DNA of 53,833 bases from Umbelopsis ramanniana AG (lineage: Eukaryota; Mucoromycota; Umbelopsidomycetes; Umbelopsidales; Umbelopsidaceae), in NCBI RefSeq assembly GCF_025399195.1, contig NW_026252179.1, positions 1 to 53,833 of the forward strand. Direction: 5' to 3'. Positions 33,949-43,832 of this stretch are shown piece after piece. Positions within the stretch are counted from its first letter, which is position 1; each line of letters begins with the position of its first letter. Made by a program: the position numbers and the translations under genes. The notes under the pieces are model-generated. The model saw only the letters and a program-made list of their open reading frames with translations. It did not search any database and was not told where the DNA came from.

Positions 33949-34490
33949 ATGTAATGTAAATAAATAGATAGAAGCAGTATATTGTGATACCTTTTGAACA
34001 GGGGCCCTTTCAGCTCGGTACTCTTAGATGCGGTGAATCATTGTGTTGACCACAAATCTTTCATGCCTTTTAAATTCCTTCCATACCTATGGCGCTGCCA
34101 GGATGTGGAGCATGATGGAAAAATCATGTCACTGCTATGATGCGTATATGCCGTGTTTGAACGGCCTGTTTCCCAACTTTTCAACTTTTGAACAACTTTA
34201 TGTCACGGTGTAACAGACCGTTAAGGTTTTTCCAAATTAACATGGCAAATTGAATGACCATAGCAAACACTTTTAAAAATATACAAAAAAACCCTGTATA
34301 AAGAAAGAGTCCTTTCGTCGTGAACACCACGACCATGCTGAACGTACCCTCAGGCGTATTGCATAAATATTGAGTAGCATAAACGTAATGCTTACAGAAG
34401 TCAAACCAAGCTTGTTTCGCAGCAACCTCTATATAATGCAGACGTCCAATCCTCAATTCGACTTTACAACTTGTTCACATCGTCTAAACT
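33949..34490. promoter_or_regulatory. Intergenic with con-10-like promoter
   Basis: These 542 bp end at the start of a stress-type gene. A TATA element is annotated separately at 34430. No coding frame is convincing. Confidence 0.5.
34430..34436 (+). promoter_or_regulatory. TATA box of the KGG-repeat stress gene
   Basis: TATATAA lies 55 bp before the ATG at 34491. Strong TATA boxes are typical of stress- and development-induced fungal genes, which fits the con-10 type of product. Confidence 0.6.
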
Positions 34491-34754
34491 ATGAGCTCAC
34501 ACGGAAACCAAAACCCTGGTAACTTTGCCAACCGTTCAAAGGAGGAAGTCAGAGAAATCGCCAAGAAGGGAGGACAGTCTAGCCACACTGGAGGATTCGC
34601 TTCCATGGACCCAGATAAGCAGCACGCTATTGCATCCAAGGGTGGTCAGGCTTCCAGTGGAAAATTTGAAAAAGGTAGCGAGAGAACCAAGGAGGCCGCA
34701 CGAAAGGGAGGCGCCGCACGCGGTGGCCAGAAGGAAGAACAGGAAACTGAATGA
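34491..34754 (+). CDS. Con-10-type KGG-motif stress protein
   Basis: A single exon codes 87 residues of a hydrophilic, Gly/Lys-rich protein. It carries three KGG units: AKKGGQSSHTGGF, ASKGGQASSGKF and ARKGGAARGGQ, each preceded by an acidic helix-like segment. This is the pattern of Neurospora conidiation protein 10 and bacterial GsiB/YciG general stress proteins, which accumulate in spores and under desiccation and whose molecular role is not settled. It starts MSSHGNQNPGNFANRS, as these do. A TATA box precedes it. Confidence 0.88.
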   Translation: MSSHGNQNPGNFANRSKEEVREIAKKGGQSSHTGGFASMDPDKQHAIASKGGQASSGKFEKGSERTKEAARKGGAARGGQKEEQETE

Positions 34755-36040
34755 GACCTCGAGGTCAGGCCGTAAAGCAGGAACATGCTTCTTATAAGCT
34801 ATCCCACCAAAAAAAAAAGTAGTTCTTACTTTTCCCTTCATGACTGTCAGTCCCTTTTTTTTTATTTACGTTCATCAGTTCTATTGAGTTCAAAATTCTA
34901 TCAATTTTAAATTGTCACAAATGAAATAAATGGCTAGCTGTCAAGTTGACCTGAGTGAATCATGCAAACCGCTTAAATGCTGAAAAATTTTCATGCTTTT
35001 GTTTATTTTGAAGGAACGATTTTTGAGTAAGTTTAATAAATTATGTAGTGGGTGAGCTCTTTTCAATGCATACGTTGAAGCAAGGTAATCGACGTGAGTA
35101 CGATAGGATGACCTCACTCGAATGTAAGCGAGAGTACTCTGATTGGCAAGGTGCCAAAAAAAGGTGTGGGTACGTTGCCAACTACCGGCTGCATTATGTG
35201 CATTTGGCCACAATTATTCACACGCCAACCTGTCGAGTGAGTGCGTTAACTAACTTTAGCGTCGGTCAGCCCCACTCGGAGGATACTCGTTAAATATATC
35301 CAAGTTTTTCTCCACATCTGTGAATGCCCAACTTGTTCTTTTGGTTTCATACTATGCTCCTCTCTGCTGTTTTTGTAGCAACTTAACTATTTTTAGGGCC
35401 TCTAGGGCAAGGAACATTTGAAAATATAGGCACCACAGGGCTATTAAGAAAGCCGATGTGACAGACTAGCGGAGTGCATAGACCAAATATAGCAGGAATG
35501 CAAGTGGTCTGATAAGATGAAGCGATATAGAAGGAGAAAAAAAAAAAGCAGCTTACGGCAAGAATTTCATAGCCTCAAATTTCTGCCTTCAATGCAGGCT
35601 GCAACGAGCGAACATAATTCACCGTACGCCACTTACAAATGATGCATAAAAGTAGGGCACCGTCCGCTGTTGAGCAATGTGAATTTTTTTTGGGATTTTA
35701 CTCAGTGAAGTACTAGTTAGCTTCTTTCAATTTTAATTCTATGTTGCTAACTCATAGATCATAAAGTACAGAGTTGCACCCAGGTTGGCTCATTAAATGC
35801 CATTGAAGCTACATCTGGAACCTCCACGGGTGTTTAACCCAAAACCTGAGACGCTGTACTATAAAAAGATGAGTGACTGTCATCCTCTTCACAATTTTTC
35901 TGACATGGCAGGTTATCATAGATAAAGAGACATGTCAGCTATAAGTCTAATAGACGAAATGTACCGCTTCTTCTTATTTATGAAATAAAATAGTATATAC
36001 TTGCTAAATGTTATCGACTGCTTTTGCCAAAAAAGCAGTC
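34755..36040. other. Gene-free stretch before tRNA-Met
   Basis: About 1.29 kb without a supported gene. Frames of 80-90 codons at 34941-35293 on both strands overlap and lack motifs. The stretch ends in the hairpin described at 36016-36040. Confidence 0.5.
36016..36040 (+). repeat. Perfect 10-bp inverted repeat abutting tRNA-Met
   Basis: The arm GACTGCTTTT (36016-36025) is followed by a five-base spacer GCCAA and then the exact reverse complement AAAAGCAGTC (36031-36040). The right arm ends at the base before the first nucleotide of the mature tRNA. Confidence 0.85.
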
Positions 36041-36113
36041 GCTTCGCTAGCGCAGTTGGCAGCGCGTCAGTCTCATAATCTGAAGGTCACCAGTTCGATC
36101 CTGGTGTGGAGCA
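36041..36113 (+). tRNA. tRNA-Met (anticodon CAT), elongator type
   Basis: A 73-nt intronless cloverleaf. Acceptor GCTTCGC pairs with GTGGAGC (including G-T pairs) and discriminator A follows. The anticodon loop CTCATAA holds CAT. The T arm contains GGTTCGATCC-type sequence (CAGTTCGATCCTG), so it has the TTC of elongator tRNAs, not the AU-rich loop of the initiator. T4 at 36120-36123 may terminate transcription. Confidence 0.95.
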
Positions 36114-36395
36114 TCTATCTTTTGGTCATTTTCATTTTCTATCTTAAATTATTTTTTACTACAACACACCGATTCCACTTCAAATAAAATATATATTAGC
36201 GTTTTTTTTTCAAGTAGAAATCAAAAAATCTCTTGGTAAGGCCTATGTAATGGGGTTGAACAGCTTTGGTGATGTGAGGTGACGTCGATCTCCGCTTGAA
36301 CTGCGAGATGCGGAAGGGGGGAACACCGTCACGCACTCAAGTTCTTGGAAAGCAGGTTCCGGGAGGGGAGCTTCAGCAGTTTTCTAGATTTTCCA

Positions 36396-37695
36396 ATGCA
36401 ACTTCAGTGCGTTACTATGACGGCACCCATTGAAGAAGAGCTGACAGCCACTGAAGAGAAAAGCCTGAAAGTCAATACTCGACATTCCCCTGCTAGACCT
36501 TCCAGTCTTCCTGACGACGCTACGCTGACTCCGCAATCACTTTCACCACACAACAGCACCATTGGTCCATCGCATGCTTCATTCAGTGACCATGGCGACC
36601 TGCAGAACTCTCAGTCCGGCCATGTAGTCGCATTACGGTCACCACGGATGGAGCCCACTGGTAGCCAGGGGTGGGAAAACCGAAGCCCTACCTCGGCGAA
36701 GCATGAGGAGGGGCCAACTACCAAACATGAATTGGACGCTAGCGATCAAGACCGGACCGAGCCCAGTAAAAAGCGACGACTTGATGGAACAGACGATATA
36801 GAACACACCGAGGCTTATGAGGAACTGCGTAGGGGTGCCTTCCAAGCCCTACAATCAATAGAACAGGACTTTGCTAAACTTCGAGAGAGGTACATAATAT
36901 GTCTTTTTTGTTTGAATGCAGAGCATTCTTATATATACATACTTACATCCATGTCCCTGAAGGTTGTATCATGAACGGCTAGCCGAGATAGAAAAAGAAG
37001 TAGTAGCTATCTCGACGGGAAAGCATCCAACTTATGCTCAAGCTATGTCAGAAATCGATAGCAGGCGAAAGAAGCAGATGGAGCAAGTCTCTGAATGGAG
37101 ACGGCATAAGAATACCGATATTCATCGGCAAGTGCAAAGTTCTCTTCGGTCAGCCCACGTAACTTTTCTGGTAAGGCATAAGTGGGTTTGCATAGCGGAG
37201 GATGAAATCTTTCAGCGGACTGTGCCATTAACCTTAATTGACTTATTTGCAGGCCAAACGGGCGGAACTACGTAGATCCGTGATGGACAGTATTATGAAT
37301 CAGAAGCAGAAACTGACGGATGAGATGATGCTGTTTAACAGTACAGGTAAATTGGAAGAGTCTAGCAAATAACCCACTCTATGTATCCTACTGACGTCCT
37401 TCACCAGCACCCACTTTGCCCAGTGAACGCATCTTGAAGCATAATAGAGAAAGGACTTTGCAAGAGAACAAGGACACACTGGGAATCTCGACCACGGTTG
37501 GGTTTCCAATCAGCATGAAGCCGTCTGGCTATGAGGAAGCGGAGACTGAATCGGACGTGCGAATGGTAAAGTGGAATTTGACTTTTTTTTAAAATAGGTG
37601 GGTCGTCATTTATCCCAAGAAAGTCTAACACATGCTGTCAATAGATACAACGAACGGAGACCAATGAGAAGAGCAAACTGAGCTATATCATTTGA
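36396..37695 (+). CDS. SDS3/BRMS1-family Sin3-HDAC subunit
   Basis: Sds3-like proteins are structural subunits of the Sin3/Rpd3L histone deacetylase complex. Five exons (36396-36889, 36963-37170, 37253-37346, 37408-37565, 37645-37695) give 334 residues; an in-frame Met at 36417 is an equal choice of start (327). The N-terminal 130 residues are disordered and end in a KKRR cluster. The Sds3 domain then reads FQALQSIEQDFAKLRERLYH, ERLAEIEKEVVAISTGKHP, a QMEQVSEWRRHKNTDI segment and a basic helix AKRAELRRSVMDSI, i.e. the coiled-coil pair and following helix of the family. The C-terminus is short. A convergent SAP30-like gene lies 509 bp downstream. Confidence 0.78.
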
Positions 37696-38204
37696 AAGAA
37701 GAACTCTCTGCTGGTCAATCACCTTACACCATGTTCTATTTTCGACCTCTCAAAGGACGACTCCAGGATCCTCATTTGATGCTGCTGGTCCAGTCCAACC
37801 TGTACTATATTTTGACTCTATGGGAGCTTCAGTCACCTATCTTTTTTTTCTTAACTTTACGGCATGTTCTCTGCTGATTTGGAGCAGGCCCCACGCAACC
37901 GAATCTGTACTGGTTTACAGATTGCTTTTCATACCAAGAAAACTCGAATCTAAAGTTATCTCATACCCCAATTAAGCAATAGGCACTTTATGCTACCCTT
38001 CGCTACCAAAATCACTTTGCTAATAGTTGTTGTTTCATATTAAAGCTCTACTTTGAACGACTTGAAGTCTGCACGTGTGGTATGCATGTTGTTTCAAACG
38101 ATCTGTATTAACGAAAGATGATGGGGAATAGAAAGTTTTACAAGGAATAAAAGAGGACTGTAACATGAAAGAAACAAGGAGAAAAGCACAGCTTCTTCTT
38201 CATT
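37696..38204. other. Convergent 3' region of SDS3-like and SAP30-like genes
   Basis: These 509 bp lie between facing stop codons and hold only T-rich and mixed sequence; a 60-codon plus-strand frame has no motif. Confidence 0.55.
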
Positions 38205-38555
38205 TTATACATTCAGTGGTAACCGCATGACACTGTCTCGATGGCGGATGGCGTAGAGGAAGCATGTCACGGAATCAGCTTCCTTGACAGCTTGGTTCAC
38301 AAAGTGCCTTGATATAGCTTGAACCAACTCTTCCCTATCAGCGTTTTTGCTTCTCGTTTTGATCTTGTAGACTCTCTTGTATTTGCGCAAGACACTGGTA
38401 TCCACGGTATCAAAGTCGATTGTTTGGAACTCCTTGGTAAGGGCGGCTGGTTTAGTTCTCTTGTCTCTCTCTCGTTCTCTGTCCGTAGCATGTCTTAAGG
38501 TAGACGTGGACGACAAGTATGTAGCGGATTGCTGCTTTGGTTTGGAATTACCCAT
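38205..38555 (-). CDS. SAP30-like Sin3-binding subunit
   Basis: SAP30 bridges Sin3 and the deacetylase. A single exon codes 116 residues from the ATG at 38555; an upstream in-frame ATG at 38666 would add 37 residues that do not look conserved. After a basic, Ser-rich N-terminus, residues 50-110 match the Sin3-binding domain: IDFDTVDTSVLRKYKRVYKI, then REELVQAISRHFVNQ and SVTCFLYAIRHRD. The order Leu-Arg-(Lys/Arg)-Tyr-(Lys)-Arg and the ISRHF helix are the family hallmarks. The zinc-finger half of animal SAP30 is absent, as usual in fungi. Confidence 0.82.
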   Translation of the reverse strand: MGNSKPKQQSATYLSSTSTLRHATDRERERDKRTKPAALTKEFQTIDFDTVDTSVLRKYKRVYKIKTRSKNADREELVQAISRHFVNQAVKEADSVTCFLYAIRHRDSVMRLPLNV

Positions 38556-38739
38556 GGCGGAAAAGAAACAAGTGTCCGAACGAAAAGCTTTTTCTGCTGG
38601 TCCAAAAATGGGGATCAACCGTGTCCTGACTGAGCTTGAAAAAAGCAATCTTTTTCCGTCAAGCATTCAAAGTCCGTCCATCCAGTATGTCATATGAGAG
38701 TTTCTGCTCTTTGGAATCACATTTTGAAGACACTGTTGC

Positions 38740-39670
38740 ATGCAGACTACCACTTGGGTTATTCCTTCCGTCAGTAAGTACGTTCTCATTAAAAATACAG
38801 CCGTTATTAGCCATATTCATATTTTATTGGTAGATAAAAATACAACCCGCTTTACTCCATCCGTAGCTAAAGGTCGCCGCCATTCCGCTCCAGCCGCTAG
38901 AGCAAAGCTTTCCAACACCAATAACGATTTGAGTACGAAGAAGGGGAAGAAAGGCAATGAAAGAAAACAAGAATTGGAGACTATGAGTGAGCCTGAATGT
39001 AATTAGCGAAACTTTTATTCTCATCATTATGACAAAGGCTGGTTACTGCGGTGTAGCCAATGAGTTTATCCATCTAAAACTTCTTATGACTTTTTCTATC
39101 ATTAGTTGATTCACCCAAGGTTGCTCAGGCGTCCAATGTTGGCAATGGCAGCCTATCATTTCCCAAACCGATACTCAAGCGCACGGTTCAGGGGCAGCCA
39201 TCTGCACAACCGCATTCGAGAAAGGTTCGATTTCCGTCTCCCGATATTGAGGTGGTTATAGCCAAGCAGAAGGCAAGACGAAAAACAGGCAAGTATCAGG
39301 CGCAACCATTTGGATGGATGGCTAAGCGACCAAGACGCAAAGCAAGACAAGTAGACATTGATCGTCTACTAGAAGAGGACAGCACAGAGGAGCTCTGGGA
39401 GGATATGGCAGGCGAACGACCAGAGGATGGCCAGAGTGAGACGAAGGCAGCTGGTGAAGAAGCGGTCATATTGACAGAAAAGTAAGTACAATGCCAGGCA
39501 GAACTGTCTGTTGTTTTTCATTAACTAACCATGCATGATGGTCTCCTTTTCACTACAGCCCGTTTGCTCCGCAGGTCAGAATGATAAACGGGCGGTTTGT
39601 CCTTGACACTAGCTCTACTTTTCGAACCTCCATAGACTCTGAAAGCACTATGGAGATTGTTGATGAATAA
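38740..39670 (+). CDS. TFIIIB B'' (Bdp1)-like protein lacking the SANT domain
   Basis: Bdp1 is the third subunit of the RNA polymerase III factor TFIIIB. Four exons (38740-38773, 38834-38986, 39106-39481, 39559-39670) give 224 residues. The join of exons 1 and 2 makes VNKNTTRFTPSV, which matches the conserved Bdp1 N-terminus (VNK..TRF.P.V). The middle is Lys/Arg-rich and disordered. Near the end FAPQVRMINGRFVLDTSS matches the strand (PQV...dG.ivld..S) that lies just before the SANT/Myb-like domain in Bdp1. Here the frame stops at TAA 39668, 17 codons later, and no SANT motif occurs before the next gene. It is divergent from SAP30-like with 184 bp between starts. Either a truncated paralogue or a short regulatory form. 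Confidence 0.55.
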
Positions 39671-39838
39671 TCCCTTTCATGCTATATACATAAGTTCTAC
39701 CCGTATAATTTCGTTTATCCCACTATATAAATTTGTTGTATTCCCATTTCCCCGTTTTTGCAGTCACAGGAGCGAAATCCCATTTGTATTCATCCACTTG
39801 CCTTTCTGGTCGCTAGGTTGGAAAGGATCATTCTTCTC

Positions 39839-41203
39839 ATGGTGAACATGCTTTTGTCGAGCAACATTACGACTTGGGAATCACTGGGATCCATAGTCGA
39901 AAAGTACTCGGTTCCCTTGCGTCCAGGGGCCGAAACAGACTTTTCAGATTCCATCTTTGGCGCTTGGTACCTCATTCACTCTTTTCTGGGGTAATACCCT
40001 TTCTACTCCCTTATAAGCATTGATTTGCTAACGGCTGCATGTAGGTTCGTTTCTCCAGCGCATCATGCCTTTGAATTCGTTACATTTGCGCCCTTGTGGA
40101 TCTCTGCCGGTCTTTTCTTTGCCTGGAGAGCATTTGGCCCACAGTAAGTACACACCTCAGCAATTAGGTTGGAATTGATCTAAATATCAAGATAATCTAC
40201 AGCACCAAGGCATTCAAGATGCTGACGACCTTTCAACCTCCATACCCCCCGTCTTCAACTGAGATCGGCATCCTCGTTGTCTTAACGTTATCGTTTCTAG
40301 TCACCGTCATCCATAAGATCGCTTCCAACACCGTGATGTTCCTCCTGCAGCCTTGTCATGTGAGTGCCGGTCTTTTGATAGCGGTGATGATGTGGCCCGA
40401 CAAGCGATCACCTATACCACACTTGTTGTTGAATGTATACTTGCATACAGCCTGGGGGTAGGTTACCATAGATCCACCCCACACCATGGGGTCTGCACTA
40501 CCTGCAGTCCAAAAGCATGTGTTATTAAACATTTACTGTAGAGCTATTGCTGCCCTTCTGTTTCCGGACTTGCGAGATCACGAGATGCTCGGTGAAGTGA
40601 CCAACTTTTTCGTCGGTAAGGAAAAATGTGGGACTTTTTGGTGTCTTTTTCTCTTTCACTCCGTTGCCGCTATGTCATATCGGAGATTCATTTACCGAAT
40701 TACCTTTTTCCGTGATTTTCAGAGCACGGCTTGATTCTCATTGCTCCAGCGTATTTGCTCTACTCGAAACGATATGTTGTGATGCCGGCATCACTTGATA
40801 TGGCACTTTTCAGCTTCTTCCTGTATGCGTTTTACCATTGCCCAGTGCTGCAAGTATTAGCATTACGAACTGCGTAAGAGCAATCATGATTATCGGTCTT
40901 CATAAGACATTGTCTCAGATTGATTAACACATTGTGATTCGCAGCTACAATCTGAATTACGTCCTAGTTCCTCCATCACGTAAGTTCAGTGATGCTGCAA
41001 AGTAAAAGCCTCACATATCTAATAGCCCATTCAATTACATAACAGTTACCATTCTAATTGAGCTTGGCCCATGGTACCGCATCACCATGTACACTATTGC
41101 ACTCATATCCATGATGGTCACCCGCTTTATTCTTTTTGGACTGTACCTTGCGGTGATGCCTGAAAAGCGTCTTTTCAATGTGAAGAAGGAAAAGAGCTTA
41201 TAG
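39839..41203 (+). CDS. TMEM164-family membrane protein
   Basis: TMEM164 is a multi-pass acyltransferase-like protein that in animals makes polyunsaturated ether phospholipids. Seven exons (39839-39990, 40045-40143, 40203-40457, 40542-40615, 40723-40873, 40944-40978, 41046-41203) give 307 residues, the family size. About seven hydrophobic helices are visible. Family blocks are SNTVMFLLQPCHVSAG with the catalytic-type Cys, GAIAALLFPDLRD, FFVEHGLILIAPAYLL with the matching His, FYHCPVLQVLAL and ELGPWYRI. The order and spacing follow the animal protein closely. Exon 6 is only 35 nt. The tail is basic (KRLFNVKKEKSL). Confidence 0.88.
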
Positions 41204-42093
41204 ACAAGGCAGAGTATATCTCGGTATACATGACCTCCCCTTGCCCATGTTTCATTAATAAAGGTATAAGAATCTATCCTGGAGAGCGCAAATGTATGAC
41301 GACCTGCGTTACATAACCATTCTTATGTAAGAATACAATAATTTCAATGGCACGATAGAAGGGCAAAATATGCTTCCTACATTGTCGATACATTCTTTAG
41401 AGGACACTACACGACGTTACAACAGAGTCTCCTTATATGGAAGTATCTCATAGTAAAGACAGCTTGTTTATCCGTTCAACTGTCCCTTGTTTTCCTACTT
41501 TAAGTGTTCTATTTTTTTTTTCTGTGCTCCTCGTTGTCCTGCTATGTTGCCTTTTCAGCCAAAAAAAAAGATTATTATATACTAAAAAGTGTTGTGTCGT
41601 TAGACTTTGTGCGATGATCGCATTTTTTCAAGTGTATCTCGATCGCATGTTTATATTGCCTGGATGGCTACTGCTAAAGTATTTGTGTGTGTGGACAATG
41701 TTTGGCAATGTTGTGCGATTATCGCCAATATATACTCGCGAAACGAGTGGCTCCTATGCTTATTGTCAGTATGCTGAAATAGAACACGCGGCAAAACTAG
41801 GGCAGCCATGTCCTTCAGATCATCCCCTTGTAAATTATATCTCCAAACTGCATTCTCTACATTTTACCCCTGCATAGCTCCAGCACCATAGACTGCCTGC
41901 CTGAGTTCCCTTGTCGTCCCCTTAAGTTTTATCTCGCTAGTGTCGCTGCAACAAAGACAATCTCTTCCACTTGCTCATCCTCATTTGCTTGTGACTTGAC
42001 AAGCAAACGCCTCATCCACTTTTTTTTTTTTTCTCTTTCTCTTTATTCTGCTTCTCTCGAATACGTCTCCCACTTATAATCCGTTGCAGTGAG
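41204..42093. other. Intergenic, possible ORF not supported
   Basis: These 890 bp include a 146-codon frame (41437-41877) with two hydrophobic runs. It contains T9 and A9 homopolymers, a low-quality mark for coding DNA, and no homologue is recognised. The last 100 bp are C/T-rich leader for the next gene. Confidence 0.4.
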
Positions 42094-43408
42094 ATGTTCA
42101 AAATAAGATCCAGGAAACAATCGCAGCCAATACCTTCGGCGGCACCTATAATGGTCCCCGAGAAGGATTTGTTGGACTTTTCTTTCCTAACAACTCCTAC
42201 CAATATTGTGGAGTCCTTCTCCGACGACCTTCTCAGTCAATTCGAACCTAAGCCTATTCCTAAAGCTACAGAGCCAATTACACGACAGCTGGATATACAA
42301 CAGAAGGTAAGTTTATAGCATGAGCCTTTGTGATTTATTATGCAATACGTCATGGTTAATGTTTATACTGTAGCCTGACGATGATTCACCACCCTCAAGC
42401 GATCAAGCGACAGCCACTCCGACTAAATTGCCTTACAAGTCAACTGATCTTCATATGCTAGTCCTTGATGAGGCATTCCAAAGATTCATCAACGGAGGTG
42501 ATACGCCGAATTTTAGCGAAGCCTCTCGCGCACCCTCTATGGCTAGCGGAAAGGGAATGAACGAATCTGCAACAGAGGAGCAGGCAACGACATTAAATGA
42601 AAAGGATGCCGAGTCCTACAACTTGCTTAGAAAGTCATCGTCTTTTTTCCGCTCGAAGCTGAAAAAGTTCAAGACAGCAAAGTCTATGGATAACTTGAGG
42701 AAGCAAAGGACCCATGATGAAAACGTACCAGATCTTCCTAGTCCTCCTCCTGAAGAAACGACGAGAGGCAAATTTAGTCTGGACGCCGCACGATCGTTTA
42801 GATTGTCTGCACTTTCACAACACAAAAAAAATAGCCATGGCCGTGTCTTAGCGCAAGAAGCGGTCACTCCAGTGGTTCCTTCCTCTGCTGATGAAACCCT
42901 CCAAGGAACCTATCAATTGACGACCGTCCCTTCTAGATTACCTTCTACGGTATCGGAAAACACCACCATAGCTATTCCACAGCATGGAGCCGCCGCCGTC
43001 CATGCTGCTGCGGTGCCTCAACCTACTGCAAATGTCACGCAGGCCCCTATCATCACCAATTATCCTCCAAAGCCACTGAAATACTCCCCTGTGGAAGCAG
43101 CGGAGCAAGGAGACGAAGTAAAAGCTATGGATTTTCAACGGTTGAAAAGACATAGTTCGGCGAAACGAATATCACTGCCCATGATGCGACACAGATCCGT
43201 GTCGCAAGCCGTCACCATTGATAATAGTGCACTCGATATGGCCGAAGTCGCAAAAGCAGCAGAAAGGCGAAAGTCAGACCCAAACATGGTACCAATGTCC
43301 GGTACATTTGGACGAAGAGCAAAGTTGTTACAGTCCTACGTCTCGGGAGGATTGGACAAGACATTTCATCGAAGAAGTTTCGCTTGGTCAGATCTGTCAG
43401 ATCATTAA
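42094..43408 (+). CDS. Unknown basic Ser-rich protein with repeated RxxS sites
   Basis: Two exons (42094-42306 and 42374-43408) give 415 residues that I cannot assign to a family. Residues 1-70 contain an acidic, hydrophobic segment (LLDFSFLTTPTNIVESF) that could be a short binding motif. Residues 90-110 form a helix (LHMLVLDEAFQRFI). The rest is disordered with many basophilic phosphosite patterns: RKSSSFF, RHSSAKR, RHRSVSQ, RRKSDPN and RRSFAWSD. The last six residues read DLSDH. Such a layout is typical of cytoplasmic signalling scaffolds or 14-3-3 clients, but this is inference. Confidence 0.75.
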
Positions 43409-43832
43409 TGAGTGTTGTGTGGTATCGAATTGCCATGTTGGCCTCCTTCCAGCATCGCCCGAAATGGGCTTAAATACAGCATGCCTTGCTATGCCATGAT
43501 GCAGCTAGCCAAGATAATTATCCCTTGCCTAACTCCAGCCAGGTCTCGTATTCTTTTATTTATTATATTCATTTATCCACCACTCGTACTATATGTTCTA
43601 TCAGCCAGTAGTACAGATATACCTATTTATTTCCCTATCCACAACATGCCATAACTCTCATTAAACAACCAACGCTTCCATAATTTGACGCTTAGAAATG
43701 GTGGGTGATTGGTTTTATAGTACATTCAAGTAATGGTTTGTTATAAAATTGAGAGGTATGCTAAATACATTTTAAAGTCAAGGTGAAGATGATGAGATAT
43801 GATATAGTGTGATGTTTTCCAATGGTCTCGCT
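43409..43832. other. Convergent 3' region
   Basis: 424 bp between facing stops; T-rich in the middle, nothing else visible. Confidence 0.55.

Noticed and set aside
38554-38697. Alternative plus-strand first exon starting MAEKKQVSERK for the B''-like gene
   Set aside because: It overlaps the SAP30-like start codon, and its splice to the next exon leaves a wrong phase. The exon starting at 38740 joins in frame through a perfect GTAAGT donor and restores the conserved N-terminal motif.
41437-41877. 146-codon frame with hydrophobic runs
   Set aside because: It spans A9 and T9 homopolymers, has no family resemblance and lies in an AT-rich spacer. Kept only as a note; transcript data could revive it.
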